Counted from the stretch's first letter, positions 1 to 8,549 are shown. The stretch is DNA of 64,000 nucleotides from Vibrio hippocampi (GCF_921292975.1 NZ_CAKLCM010000003.1:310001-374000); one strand, 5' to 3'. Notes: generated by a model from the sequence alone, not told the origin. A program made the numbers and translations.

Positions 1-689
1 TTATCGTCGGTAAAACCAGCGCAAAACAGATTGAAAACAACGTGCTGCCGTTTATGGCGTCGAACCCACGTCAGTTAGGGTTGCAAACCTACAAGCCTCG
101 TTTGCCTGAGGGTGCTCACACCCTTGCTCAGCCTATGTATGACGACCACAAATCAACGGTGACGATCAAAGGCGAGAGCAGCATGACGTGGTCTCCAGAG
201 TCGAGCTTTTTGGTGTCGACGCTGAACCCAATGATTCAGAAAGCACTGAAAAACAAGCTGCGCCATGAATTGGGTGGTGTGTACTCACTACGCTTTGAAA
301 TGACGCTGGATAAAGATAACACGGTGCGTACTAATATGAGCTTTACCACCGCGCCAGAGAAGGTGGACATGCTTGTTGCTGCTTACCAAGACGTGATGAG
401 CCAGTTGTCGAGTCATCTGCTAGAGGAAAACTATCCTCGTACCCAAGAAGATATTCGTTTTGCTGAGCAATTGCGCCTACAAGACACCAATACCTGGCTG
501 CGTCGTCTGAGTCTGAGCTATGAGAAATATCAAGCGCCAGACTATCTACGCAGTATGAAAACCCTTGATCAACGGGTAACCGCTGACGAGCTAGACGGTT
601 TTATTCAACACATTTTCCCATTATCCAAACAAGCGGTATTGATTGGGCAGCCAAAGGCGGCGGCAGATCAACCCACACAAGAGTTGTAA
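1..689 (+). CDS. M16 family zinc metallopeptidase, C-terminal part (PqqL/FusC-like), partial
   Basis: The frame is already open at base 3, so this is the last ~229 codons of a longer gene that starts outside the window. The visible part carries the M16 C-terminal-half signature (residues around KNKLRHELGGVYSLRF, then a TAPEKVDML helix). The HxxEH zinc site of this family lies in the N-terminal half and cannot be seen. Three bases separate it from the SbmA-like gene, and ExbB, ExbD and TonB follow. PqqL (E. coli) and FusC (Pectobacterium) are periplasmic M16 proteases in TonB-linked protein-import loci, so a role in cutting an imported protein is inferred from context. Family call is firm; the substrate is unknown. 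Confidence 0.85.
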   Translation, partial: IVGKTSAKQIENNVLPFMASNPRQLGLQTYKPRLPEGAHTLAQPMYDDHKSTVTIKGESSMTWSPESSFLVSTLNPMIQKALKNKLRHELGGVYSLRFEMTLDKDNTVRTNMSFTTAPEKVDMLVAAYQDVMSQLSSHLLEENYPRTQEDIRFAEQLRLQDTNTWLRRLSLSYEKYQAPDYLRSMKTLDQRVTADELDGFIQHIFPLSKQAVLIGQPKAAADQPTQEL

Positions 690-692
690 TTT

Positions 693-1697
693 ATGTTTCG
701 TAGTTTCTTTTTAAATAAACAGTGGTTCGCATGGTCATGGATTGGCAGCGCAGTTATTCTGCTGGCGACTTGGTATAAGGTACAACTGGACGTACAGGTC
801 AATGAGTGGTTTGGGGATTTCTATAACAGCATCCAACAAGCCTTGACCAGTCCGGGCGAGGTGACGGCCGGCGATCTCTATGCGCACCTTTTTACCTTTA
901 TTAAGATTTCCATCATCTTTGTGGTGGTCGCCATCTTATTAGAGTTCTTTATGCGTCACTACGTGTTTCGCTGGCGTACCGCAATGCACCATTTTTATAT
1001 GCAGCATTGGTCGAAGCTACGTCATATCGAAGGGGCATCACAGCGCGTACAAGAAGATACCATGCGCTTTGCCAACATCGTTGAACGTCTGGGTGTGTCG
1101 TTTTTGCGCTCATTTATGACGCTGTTGGCGTTTCAACCGCTGCTGTGGGAACTGAGCAAGCAGGTGAAAACCGTGCCATATTTCGGCGAAGTCGAGCATG
1201 TGCTGATTTATGCCGCTATCTTGTCAGCACTATTCGGTACTGTGCTGCTGGCAGCCGTTGGCGTCAAACTGCCGGGTCTTGAGTTTAACAACCAGAAGGC
1301 GGAAGCCGCACTGCGTAAAGAATTAGTGCTGGGTGAAGATAACGAGCAGCGTGCGCAGCCACAGTCGATGAAAGAGTTGTTTTCTCACGTTAGAACCAAC
1401 TACGTCACCATGTATCGCCACTATCTCTATTTTGACCTGTTTAAGATCTCGTTCTTACAGATGTCAGCGATTTTGCCTTACATCTTGTTAACGCCAACCA
1501 TCATTGCTGGTCTGATTACATTTGGCACCATGCAACAAATCATTCGCGCCTTTAACAAGGTAGAGGGTTCGCTGCATTATTTAGTGTTTAGTTGGTCAAC
1601 CATTGTTGAGCTTATTTCGGTTTACAAACGCTTGAAAGCTTTTGAACAACAGATCGATGAGCAAGATACACAGCAGGAAGTCGACTATGCTCAATGA
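693..1697 (+). CDS. SbmA/BacA-family inner-membrane peptide transporter without ATPase domain
   Basis: A 334-aa polytopic membrane protein with hydrophobic segments near residues 14-28, 66-90, 135-150, 168-192 and 250-278. The opening (FFLNKQWFAWSWIGS), the aromatic N-terminal half (VNEWFGDFYNSIQQAL; RWRTAMHHFYMQHW) and the C-terminal AFNKVEGSLHYLVFSWSTIVEL block are typical of the SbmA/BacA/YddA transmembrane domain. No Walker A or ABC signature is present, so it resembles proton-driven SbmA rather than the ABC exporter form YddA/FusD. It is shorter than E. coli SbmA (~406 aa). The start follows the protease stop by 3 bases and the end overlaps exbB by 11 bases, indicating translational coupling. 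It probably moves peptides released by the upstream protease into the cytoplasm; this role is inferred. Confidence 0.85.
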   Translation: MFRSFFLNKQWFAWSWIGSAVILLATWYKVQLDVQVNEWFGDFYNSIQQALTSPGEVTAGDLYAHLFTFIKISIIFVVVAILLEFFMRHYVFRWRTAMHHFYMQHWSKLRHIEGASQRVQEDTMRFANIVERLGVSFLRSFMTLLAFQPLLWELSKQVKTVPYFGEVEHVLIYAAILSALFGTVLLAAVGVKLPGLEFNNQKAEAALRKELVLGEDNEQRAQPQSMKELFSHVRTNYVTMYRHYLYFDLFKISFLQMSAILPYILLTPTIIAGLITFGTMQQIIRAFNKVEGSLHYLVFSWSTIVELISVYKRLKAFEQQIDEQDTQQEVDYAQ

Positions 1698-2307
1698 TAC
1701 TTGGAACATCGCGACGGGTGCGCCCTTAGTGCTCTGCTCAGCGTTTGCCGTGGCGCTGATTTTCGAACGCCTGTTTTTTGTTATGCGCAAGCGTGGTTTG
1801 ACGAAGCCAGATAATAAGTTGATCTTTACCGCGCTTCATGAACACAAAATCAAACAAGCGCTGGAAGTGCTGGGTAAATCAAATACCGGTTATCAATTCG
1901 TGGTCGATGAACTCATTCACCACAAAGCGAGCGACAAAGAGGTGCGTGATGAGGCGATTAAGATCATGCTGGTGCGCTATTCGAACCAGTTAAAACGTCG
2001 TTTATCAGGCTTGACCACGATTGCCTCTCTCGCGCCAATGCTCGGTCTATTGGGCACGATTGTTGGCTTGATGCGCTCATTCCGCGATATTGGTTTGAGT
2101 GATGGACCGGTTAACCCGTCAATTGTTGCTGATGGTTTATGGCAAGCGTTGTCTACGACGGCGGCGGGGATGATCATCGCCGTCATCTGCGTGTTATGTC
2201 ACGCCTTGATTCAGTCGCGTATTCGTCTTCATCTAACGGAAGCGGCAGACGTACTTAACCACTTCTCGCACTGTATTCATATCGAAGAAGAAAACCAGAA
2301 TGATTGA
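1687..2307 (+). CDS. exbB: MotA/TolQ/ExbB proton channel family protein
   Basis: About 206 aa. The ATG at 1687 is chosen over the in-frame ATG at 1642 because the latter lies deep in the upstream gene, and the protein then opens MLNDTWNIATGAPLVLC like short ExbB proteins. TM1 is near residues 10-28. The hallmark APMLGLLGTIVGLM (TM2) and LWQALSTTAAGMIIAVICVL (TM3) are in the C-terminal half. ExbB forms the pentameric stator of the TonB motor with ExbD in the inner membrane. It overlaps the SbmA-like gene by 11 bases and exbD by 8 bases, so the motor is encoded within the same transcript as the protease and transporter. Confidence 0.92.
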   Translation: MLNDTWNIATGAPLVLCSAFAVALIFERLFFVMRKRGLTKPDNKLIFTALHEHKIKQALEVLGKSNTGYQFVVDELIHHKASDKEVRDEAIKIMLVRYSNQLKRRLSGLTTIASLAPMLGLLGTIVGLMRSFRDIGLSDGPVNPSIVADGLWQALSTTAAGMIIAVICVLCHALIQSRIRLHLTEAADVLNHFSHCIHIEEENQND

Positions 2308-2716
2308 TCTTAGTGAACCGGAAAGCGGAACATCGCTACAGGACGCGATGACACCCATGATCGACGTTATTTTTGTGCTTATCGCCTTTATGATGCTGAT
2401 GATCAACGTGCCTTTGATGACGATGGAAGTGGATCTGCCTAAGGCTATGGAAAAAGTGCAAACGGCTGCGGTGAAAAAACAGGTGGTGTCGATTGCGGTA
2501 CAACCCAATAGCGAGCAGTGGATCGTCAACAACGAGACCGTCGATTCTCTGGAGCAACTAAAAAGCTATTTGCAGACCGAAAAGCAGCAGCATGGCGACC
2601 AGTTAAGTATCGTGATTCACAGTGACAAACAAGTGGTGATGGAAAGAGTCGTCAAGTTGTTTGCGACTCTGCAAGCATTAGAACTTAATGTGACCCATCT
2701 GGCACTGAAAGATTAG
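2300..2716 (+). CDS. exbD: ExbD/TolR family biopolymer transport protein
   Basis: A 138-aa protein with one N-terminal transmembrane helix (about residues 18-42). The helix carries the conserved proton-path aspartate, here Asp22 in the TPMIDVIFVLIAFMM motif. A short periplasmic domain follows (VDLPKAMEK onward; HSDKQVVMERVVKLFATLQ near the end). ExbD dimers sit inside the ExbB pore and pass proton-motive force to TonB. It overlaps exbB by 8 bases and ends 11 bases before tonB. Length and motif order match the family. Confidence 0.93.
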   Translation: MIDLSEPESGTSLQDAMTPMIDVIFVLIAFMMLMINVPLMTMEVDLPKAMEKVQTAAVKKQVVSIAVQPNSEQWIVNNETVDSLEQLKSYLQTEKQQHGDQLSIVIHSDKQVVMERVVKLFATLQALELNVTHLALKD

Positions 2717-2727
2717 AGCAGACCGGA

Positions 2728-3648
2728 ATGAAGTTGAAATGGTTTGGCTTTGAACAGTTTTTACTGCTGTCCTTTGTTGTCCATGCCGCTGGATTTGCCA
2801 TCTGGTGGCTAGACAATGACGATGACATTATCGTAGCCAAAAAAGTAGAGACCTTAAACATCAGTGTTGGTTTGCAAGCGGCACTGGCAGGTGCTCAAGT
2901 GGCGACGCCAACCTTGGTTGCTCAGCCCAAACTTGAACCGGTGGAACAAGAAATTGAGCCTCCGCAAGAGTTCGAAGAGCAGGAAGAACCTTTAGAGCCG
3001 GTGGAGCAAGAACACTTGGTGGAAGAGGTGGTTCCCGTTCTCGCGCCAAAACCCGTGGAAACGCCTAAGCCTGAACCAAAACCTAAGCCAAAACCTGAAC
3101 CGAAACCAACGGTGAAAAAGAAGCCCGTTGAAAAGCAATCGGTCGAGAAAACGCTGAAAAAGGTTGAGCCTAAACCTAAGTCAGAGCAACAACCTAAGTC
3201 AGAGCAACAACCTAAGCCAGAACCCAAACCGCTAAAACCTCAGCAAGCAACCCCTAACATGCAAGCGCAGAAGTTGGGTTCACAAGGGGTTAATGGTGCA
3301 AAGGCGAATGAGGTGACTCAACAAGATACCGGTGTTGGTAAAGCAACGGGTGGTATCCAGAATGATGAGCAGTTTGACTATTTGATTCATCAACACTTGC
3401 TTAAGCATAAAACGGCGCCGAAGATGCTCAAGTCAAAGCGCCAGCGGGGTGTGGTGAAAGTTGAATTCACCATCGATCGAAATGGTAACGTGCTGAGTTA
3501 CAAGCTGGTAAAGCCGTCACGTATTCGCGACTTTGACCGAGCGGCCATTAAGCTAGGGCGTAAAGCTGCGCCGTTTCCTAAAGCGCCGGACTTTATTACC
3601 TGGCAGCAACGTACTTTCACCGTCGATGTTATTTACCAAATTAAATAG
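2728..3648 (+). CDS. tonB: TonB family energy transducer
   Basis: A 306-aa protein with an N-terminal helix (residues ~10-28), a long Glu/Pro then Lys/Pro-rich periplasmic spacer (~65-175, including two exact 18-bp repeats giving KSEQQP twice) and a C-terminal TonB domain (residues ~215-306, RGVVKVEFTIDRNGNV and the closing FTVDVIYQIK). TonB spans the periplasm and pulls on outer-membrane receptors. It is the last gene before a hairpin at 3673-3705. The TonB-dependent receptor that it serves is not in the window and may lie upstream of base 1. Confidence 0.93.
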   Translation: MKLKWFGFEQFLLLSFVVHAAGFAIWWLDNDDDIIVAKKVETLNISVGLQAALAGAQVATPTLVAQPKLEPVEQEIEPPQEFEEQEEPLEPVEQEHLVEEVVPVLAPKPVETPKPEPKPKPKPEPKPTVKKKPVEKQSVEKTLKKVEPKPKSEQQPKSEQQPKPEPKPLKPQQATPNMQAQKLGSQGVNGAKANEVTQQDTGVGKATGGIQNDEQFDYLIHQHLLKHKTAPKMLKSKRQRGVVKVEFTIDRNGNVLSYKLVKPSRIRDFDRAAIKLGRKAAPFPKAPDFITWQQRTFTVDVIYQIK

Positions 3649-3672
3649 CAAGCTAAAACACGAGACAATTGA

Positions 3673-3705
3673 TGACCTCAAGAGAGCAAACCCGGCTTGA
3701 GGTCA
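3673..3705 (+). terminator. Hairpin between tonB and the fhuF-like gene
   Basis: TGACCTCAAG (3673-3682) and CTTGAGGTCA (3696-3705) form a perfect 10-bp stem with a 13-base loop, followed by CTTTAACC. The T-run is poor, so it may attenuate rather than stop transcription into the FhuF-like gene that starts 20 bases later. Confidence 0.5.
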
Positions 3706-3725
3706 CTTTAACCTGACGAAACATT

Positions 3726-4598
3726 ATGAAAATCCAATCTCTCTCCGCGTTATCGAGTCATACCTTGAAGAGCCATACCTCGAAGGGCAGTCACTCATAT
3801 CCCAAGGCTGTCGATCATGACAAGCTAACCGCGCTATGGTCGACATCGGTTTCTGGTTTGAATTTACAGCAGGCATTAACCCAACTGATAGCCGATGACC
3901 CACGCAACGAACTCACAGTCAAAGCGCAAAATTCAGTGCGACTGACGACTTGGCTCGGTGAGCACTTTGAGGCATTAATGACGGTTCATGCCGACTTTAC
4001 TGGCTTGGGAAAAGCGGTCTGCGCTTCGTTGTGGCATAAGCAGTTAGTGGAGTTGCTGATGCCTACCTTGGTTGCACTCCGTTTCCAATACCGATTAGTG
4101 CCCGCTGATGGTTTACTGGCGATCGGCTTGGATATTGAGCCCAATGGCAGAATTAATACCATCTCAATCCCCGAGGGCACGGTCGATAAAGAGAATGAAC
4201 TCGCCCTTGATAGCGCATTTAAGACCATCATTGCCCAGTTTGCTGAGAGTTTGCAGCCTCTTTTTGCGGATCAGAGAGTGAACAGCAAGCGTTTTTGGGG
4301 CAACCTAAGCAATGCCCTTGCACAGGGTTTTACACGTCTAGCCCCTCGTGATTCTCAGCCGTTTACTCAAGCGGATTGCGACCAGATTAATCTTTGGCTG
4401 GCACAGGTACTGCCGCCTGAAGCCTCATTGGTTGAGGTAAAGCTAGCACAAAGTCACTCGCGTAGTATGTTCTACGTTAGGCGTAAGACCTGCTGTTTAA
4501 AATACAAACTTGATAAAGTGCGCATGTGTCAGACATGCAACCTGAAACAGCTAAGTGAACAGGAAAAATTCTATACAAATAAATTAGTTAACGCTTAG
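3726..4598 (+). CDS. FhuF-like ferric siderophore reductase with C-terminal [2Fe-2S] motif
   Basis: A 290-aa soluble protein with no signal peptide or membrane helix. The C-terminus (~residues 250-270) contains RRKTCCLKYKLDKVRMCQTC, a Cys-Cys-x10-Cys-x2-Cys pattern. This is the unusual [2Fe-2S] ligand set of FhuF-family ferric siderophore reductases, which release iron in the cytoplasm. The central part (LMPTLVALRFQYRLVP) fits the IucA/IucC/FhuF-type region of the family. It follows tonB by 77 bases in the same direction, with an intervening hairpin. This neighbour is the best sign that the upstream TonB/protease locus is about iron. The N-terminal ~40 residues are Ser/His-rich and unlike FhuF. 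Confidence 0.75.
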   Translation: MKIQSLSALSSHTLKSHTSKGSHSYPKAVDHDKLTALWSTSVSGLNLQQALTQLIADDPRNELTVKAQNSVRLTTWLGEHFEALMTVHADFTGLGKAVCASLWHKQLVELLMPTLVALRFQYRLVPADGLLAIGLDIEPNGRINTISIPEGTVDKENELALDSAFKTIIAQFAESLQPLFADQRVNSKRFWGNLSNALAQGFTRLAPRDSQPFTQADCDQINLWLAQVLPPEASLVEVKLAQSHSRSMFYVRRKTCCLKYKLDKVRMCQTCNLKQLSEQEKFYTNKLVNA

Positions 4599-4664
4599 TT
4601 GGGGTTGTAATAATTTGTAACTTCCTTAATATAAATAGTCATAATCAAGGGAATGATTTGTGGT

Positions 4665-5387
4665 ATGAATATATTTAAACAGTTATCTTTGCTGGCTTTA
4701 TTTTCAGTTGGCTATCCACTATCTGGACACGCTCAGTCGGTCGATGTTGAGCAGTTGAAGATAGATCTTGAATCGGTACAGCTGCCTTTTAAGACCTCTG
4801 ATGGATCGATAGAGATGCGCGCTGTTGCTGCCGATCACATTGCTTATCCTAGCTATGGCGCTTTTTTTATTCTTCGCGCCCAAGATGCCACTCTAATTAC
4901 ACCAAATGCATTGATTTTAGATCCGCCAGTCTGTCAGTTTGATGTGAGCCATAACAAAGAGGCCATTTATCTCAGCCAATATGGCGGTAGTCTTACGTTA
5001 AAGCAGTCACAATACTCGGCATCAGGTGGTGTGACTTATTCTTGGAGATTTAGCAATAAGTCTACCGAGCAAGCGTGTCAGAGTTTAGCTCAGTCTTATC
5101 AGCAAACGATGTCTGAGTCGGATGCTGAGCAATTAAATCTGCAATTACTTCAGATATCACAAGATTTAGTCCAAGCGATGCTGTTTGTTAAAGAACACAG
5201 CAGCAAAGAACATGAGCAACAACAAAATCGCATGCTATCTAGGTCTCACGTGCAGGTGCTCAAGCTACAAAATCAGTTGTGGAAGCAATTTCCACAGTTG
5301 CTGCCAGAGCCGCTGGGAGGAGACTACCAAGTAGGCACAGACCAATCTAAGCCAATGTTTAATCAATGTACCAAGGATGAGGAATAG
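4665..5387 (+). CDS. Hypothetical secreted protein with signal peptide
   Basis: About 240 aa, not recognised. The ATG at 4665 (MNIFKQLSLLALFSVGYP) gives a clean signal peptide with likely cleavage after GHAQS. An alternative ATG four codons earlier (4653) lies directly on the AAGGGA ribosome-binding sequence and is less likely. The mature part has two cysteines in the middle (PPVCQFDVS; STEQACQSL) that could form a disulfide, and a Gln-rich helical C-terminus. It is followed after 2 bases by a small membrane protein, suggesting a two-gene unit ending at the terminator at 5646-5685. No function can be assigned. Confidence 0.75.
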   Translation: MNIFKQLSLLALFSVGYPLSGHAQSVDVEQLKIDLESVQLPFKTSDGSIEMRAVAADHIAYPSYGAFFILRAQDATLITPNALILDPPVCQFDVSHNKEAIYLSQYGGSLTLKQSQYSASGGVTYSWRFSNKSTEQACQSLAQSYQQTMSESDAEQLNLQLLQISQDLVQAMLFVKEHSSKEHEQQQNRMLSRSHVQVLKLQNQLWKQFPQLLPEPLGGDYQVGTDQSKPMFNQCTKDEE

Positions 5388-5389
5388 CC

Positions 5390-5596
5390 ATGAACATTAC
5401 ACTGACTCCAGTAGGGAGCTTTATCTTATTTGCCGTTGTCGTCATCATGCTGTTGGTCAACGCTATGATTGCGGGTTACGCCTACAAAGCACAATGTGCC
5501 CCTCAGAGTCGATTTAGTGTGCTAATGATTATGGTCATGACCATGATTATTCCAATCTGGGGTTGGCTCGCTTGTCGTCCCGCTAAAACACAGTAG
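5390..5596 (+). CDS. Small two-helix membrane protein, unknown function
   Basis: A 68-aa protein with hydrophobic helices at ~residues 10-32 and 43-61 separated by a short loop with Cys and Arg. It starts 2 bases after the stop of the secreted protein and is followed 50 bases later by a strong terminator, so the two genes are almost certainly co-expressed. Both termini would lie on the same side of the inner membrane. The family is not recognised. Confidence 0.7.
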   Translation: MNITLTPVGSFILFAVVVIMLLVNAMIAGYAYKAQCAPQSRFSVLMIMVMTMIIPIWGWLACRPAKTQ

Positions 5597-5645
5597 TCGC
5601 ACTGATATTGTGCTTATTGTTTATAGATAGCTTTGTTATTTACAG

Positions 5646-5685
5646 AAAAGCCGAGGCGTGGAATGTTTCCAGTCTCGGCTTTTTT
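5646..5685 (+). terminator. Rho-independent terminator
   Basis: AAAGCCGAG (5647-5655) pairs with CTCGGCTTT (5674-5682) around an 18-base loop, followed by a T-run. It closes the 4665-5596 pair. Confidence 0.85.
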
Positions 5686-5993
5686 GTTCTAATCCCTTTT
5701 CAAATATAGGGTTATGAGTGCACAGCAGCATAAATTGGTCGTCTGGGTTATTTAAGGGCGAGTTTGCTCATTTTTGGTGCAGTCGCAGCTCAGTTTGGTC
5801 TTGGGTCTGTTGCAGATACGTCTAGATACTTAGACTTGGTTAAAAAAATAAACTATTTAGTTATGGAATGGATGTTGCTTATACCCTTAAGTTACTTCGC
5901 ATCACGCGATAACTTCGGTGCCACTTTGAAAATGAAATAAAAAATACCGAACAAAAATGGGTACGTTAATCCAAAACCAAGGAAGGTAAGTAT
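5686..5993. other. Intergenic region before the chemoreceptor pair
   Basis: No gene was found in these 308 bases. Near 5879-5905 lies ATACCCTTAAGTTACTTCGC, which resembles the end of the inverted-repeat element found intact at 47800-48064 (ATACCCAAGTTACCTCAAG), so it may be a decayed element end. An AAGGAAGG ribosome-binding site precedes the chemoreceptor ATG. Confidence 0.4.
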
Positions 5994-7100
5994 ATGGAGA
6001 CACGTAAAGAGAGCAGCAGTTTGGCCAGTCTACCCAAGTTACTTTGGGTATTGTTTTTCGTCGTCACGGTGTGTGGCGTATTCATCCCTCAACAAATAAC
6101 CGTCTATCTCTTGGCATCATTGAGTTTATCTACCGTGATGCTGCTGACGATGTTGTGCGCCGAATTGCGCACTCTCGTCAGTCATCTCAAGCGAAATCAA
6201 GAACCTGATGTAAAACAGAGTCGATGGACTCTGTCCCTCTATCACGCCATTGATGACTTACTTTTGGTCGAGCGTCGCAAGGTCAATCAGGCAAGATCAA
6301 TCACTACAGAGATGGCCTATTGTGCACAAGAGTTAGCGGCGAACGCTGCCGATGCTGCCACCGCGAGTCAGCAGCAAGCGGATGCCACTTCATCGTCAGC
6401 TTCGGCGGCAACGGAGATCTCGATGAGTATCGAAGAGGTTTCAGAGCGGCTTGAACAAACCCGCCAATCTATGCAGCAAGGTAAATCCCTTTGTGACCAA
6501 GGTAGTGAGGCTCTTGAGGAGACTCGTAGCAGCGTGCAGACCGTTGAACAGCAGGTGCTAACGACCAAGCAAAGCATTGAGAAACTCGATAACAAGTTGC
6601 AATCCGTCACCGAGATGTCGCAGTTTATTCGTGAAATTGCAGAGCAAACCAACTTGCTTGCTTTGAACGCGGCGATAGAGGCCGCAAGAGCGGGTGAGCA
6701 TGGTCGTGGATTTAGTGTGGTCGCCGAAGAAGTAGGGCGACTCGCAAAACGCAGTCATGAATCAGCCAATGAGATTACCACTCATATCAATGATGTGACG
6801 CAGAGCATGAACGATGTCACCGAGTTGATGGGAGAGGTGTCTGACGGCAATCAGCGGTGTTCACAGCGTGTGACCATTGCTTATGAGTCACTGCAAAACA
6901 TGGTTGCTTCCATTGAATCTGTGACCGATCAAGTGGCAGGCATTTCTGCTGCATCGGAGCAACAGGCTATCGCCATCAACGAAATATCAGAGAGCATGGA
7001 GCAGATCGCGACCACGGCTCACCATAACGCCAATACCGCCACTGACAACGCTCAGGTCGCGGCTCATTTAGACACGCTAACAGCAAAAGAGGTGGCATAA
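5994..7100 (+). CDS. Methyl-accepting chemotaxis protein lacking a periplasmic sensor domain
   Basis: A 368-aa protein. Two adjacent membrane helices (~14-32 and 36-58) with only a few residues between them leave no room for a periplasmic ligand domain. The rest is a long coiled-coil signalling domain with the conserved hairpin tip [20 protein letters not shown] (around residue 219-238) and the [16 protein letters not shown] strand that docks CheA/CheW. There is no clear HAMP domain. The stop TAA overlaps the ATG of the next gene by one base, so the two are translated together. The neighbour carries the only plausible sensor module, suggesting a split receptor. Confidence 0.9.
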   Translation: METRKESSSLASLPKLLWVLFFVVTVCGVFIPQQITVYLLASLSLSTVMLLTMLCAELRTLVSHLKRNQEPDVKQSRWTLSLYHAIDDLLLVERRKVNQARSITTEMAYCAQELAANAADAATASQQQADATSSSASAATEISMSIEEVSERLEQTRQSMQQGKSLCDQGSEALEETRSSVQTVEQQVLTTKQSIEKLDNKLQSVTEMSQFIREIAEQTNLLALNAAIEAARAGEHGRGFSVVAEEVGRLAKRSHESANEITTHINDVTQSMNDVTELMGEVSDGNQRCSQRVTIAYESLQNMVASIESVTDQVAGISAASEQQAIAINEISESMEQIATTAHHNANTATDNAQVAAHLDTLTAKEVA

Positions 7101-7960
7101 TGCAAAACGAACACACACAGATTGTTGCGCTGGTAGTCGTGATGATTACCTTGATGGCATTCGTTGCATGGTTCTCTATGATCATGACTGGCAGTCGTTT
7201 GCAAAAGAAAAGTCGTCGTTTACAAGGTTTAGTCTGGCTAGAGACGTTACGCAATTTACTCAGTTTGATTCAACAACATCGAGGCATCACCAACGGTATT
7301 TTATGTGGCGATGACAAGTTAAAAACCCGCTTGCCTCGGTTGAAAAATGACATCCACGATACTTTAAGTCAGTTACGTGCTATTGATGATGCGGTTCAGG
7401 AGAAATCTAGCTGGCGTCAAGTCGATCAAGGCTGGACGGAGTTAGACCGTGCTTTTAGTGGCATGACGCCCAAAGATAACTTAAGCAAACATAACTTAAG
7501 CAAACACAATGCCTTAATTCTCTCTTTGTTGTTTGTCATTGATGATTGTGCCCAACATTATCGTTTGGGAGAGATGAAAGACGAAAATGCTCAGTCGATC
7601 AAAATTTTGTGGCAAGAGTGGTTGGTTGCCACCGAACACATCGGTCAGGCGCGTGCTATCGGTACAGGGGTTGCGGCTCAGAAGTTATGTAGTAGTGTTG
7701 ACCGAATCCGACTTAAGTACTTACATCAATCTATCAAAGCCTTTGTACAACAGAGTCGAGGTCAGAATTACCGCGAGATCACTCAACTGCTGAACATCAT
7801 AGAACAGCGCATTGTGGTGGATAAACCCGATATTAAGGCGAGTGACTATTTCGATACCGCAACCAAGGCATTAGATGAGGTTTTTCAGCTATTTGATGGT
7901 AAAGTCAGTCAATTGAAACAACAAGTCGACGCGAATGGTGCGATTCGAAGTATCAGTTAA
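7100..7960 (+). CDS. Membrane-anchored putative sensor protein, nitrate/nitrite-sensor-like helical region
   Basis: A 286-aa protein with one N-terminal transmembrane helix (~residues 9-30) and an otherwise helical, soluble domain. The segment LRNLLSLIQQHRGITNGIL resembles the (Q)xHRG/ERG motif opening NIT-type nitrate/nitrite sensing helical bundles; this match is by eye only. A perfect 15-bp tandem duplication near 7481-7509 encodes NLSKH twice, in frame. The gene overlaps the chemoreceptor stop by one base, so it probably works with it. Because it has a single N-terminal helix, the domain could be periplasmic or cytoplasmic; topology was not resolved. Confidence 0.65.
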   Translation: MQNEHTQIVALVVVMITLMAFVAWFSMIMTGSRLQKKSRRLQGLVWLETLRNLLSLIQQHRGITNGILCGDDKLKTRLPRLKNDIHDTLSQLRAIDDAVQEKSSWRQVDQGWTELDRAFSGMTPKDNLSKHNLSKHNALILSLLFVIDDCAQHYRLGEMKDENAQSIKILWQEWLVATEHIGQARAIGTGVAAQKLCSSVDRIRLKYLHQSIKAFVQQSRGQNYREITQLLNIIEQRIVVDKPDIKASDYFDTATKALDEVFQLFDGKVSQLKQQVDANGAIRSIS

Positions 7961-8023
7961 TATGCAAACGATTCGTTAATATTCGAACCATCAGGCAACC
8001 CGTCGTGACGCTAAGGATAATGA

Positions 8024-8512
8024 ATGAGTATGGTAACAATTCGCTCTGTTGTAGATAGTGATACTCCGGCATTACTCGCAATACAACTTACTCCGTCGCA
8101 GGTACAATTTGCGGCGTCACCACAAGCGTTTTTAAACAATCGGGATAGTGATGGTGTGGATCGCTATGTGATTGAGAGTGACGGGCAGTTAGTCGGTTTT
8201 TTTAAGGTAGAGCCTGACTTTTTTCAGCAATACGATTTTTGTTCCCATGGAGCGATCGGTTTGCGTTCGTTCGCTATCGACAACCGCTTTCAAGGTCAAG
8301 GCTTGGGAACCGCGTCGGTAAAGCGAATGGTGTCGCAATTAGGGGATGATTACCCTGATGCTAAAGAAATATACCTCACAGTAAACTGCCGCAATCCAGC
8401 TGCACGGATGTGTTATTTAAACGCGGGCTTTATTGATACTGAACAGCTCTATCTCGGTGGACCGGCAGGACCGCAGCATATTATGTCTGCGGATCTTAAA
8501 TCGGTGTTATAG
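8024..8512 (+). CDS. GNAT family N-acetyltransferase
   Basis: A 162-aa single-domain protein with the GNAT fold. Its core motif A is IGLRSFAIDNRFQGQGLGTASVKRMV (about residues 84-109), with the Q/R-x-x-G-x-G/A acetyl-CoA loop as RFQGQGLG. Motif B follows as VNCRNPAARMCYLNAGF. The substrate cannot be read from sequence. It stands alone: 63 bases after the sensor gene and convergent with the HD-GYP gene. Confidence 0.88.
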   Translation: MSMVTIRSVVDSDTPALLAIQLTPSQVQFAASPQAFLNNRDSDGVDRYVIESDGQLVGFFKVEPDFFQQYDFCSHGAIGLRSFAIDNRFQGQGLGTASVKRMVSQLGDDYPDAKEIYLTVNCRNPAARMCYLNAGFIDTEQLYLGGPAGPQHIMSADLKSVL

Positions 8513-8549
8513 CGATCACCTTAGGTGGGTTGGCTATCTTCGCCATTCG

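Noticed and set aside
2922..3227. Minus-strand Gly/Ser/Cys-rich reading frame of 101 codons
   Set aside because: It is the antisense of the Lys/Pro-rich spacer of tonB. Low complexity and no ribosome-binding site.
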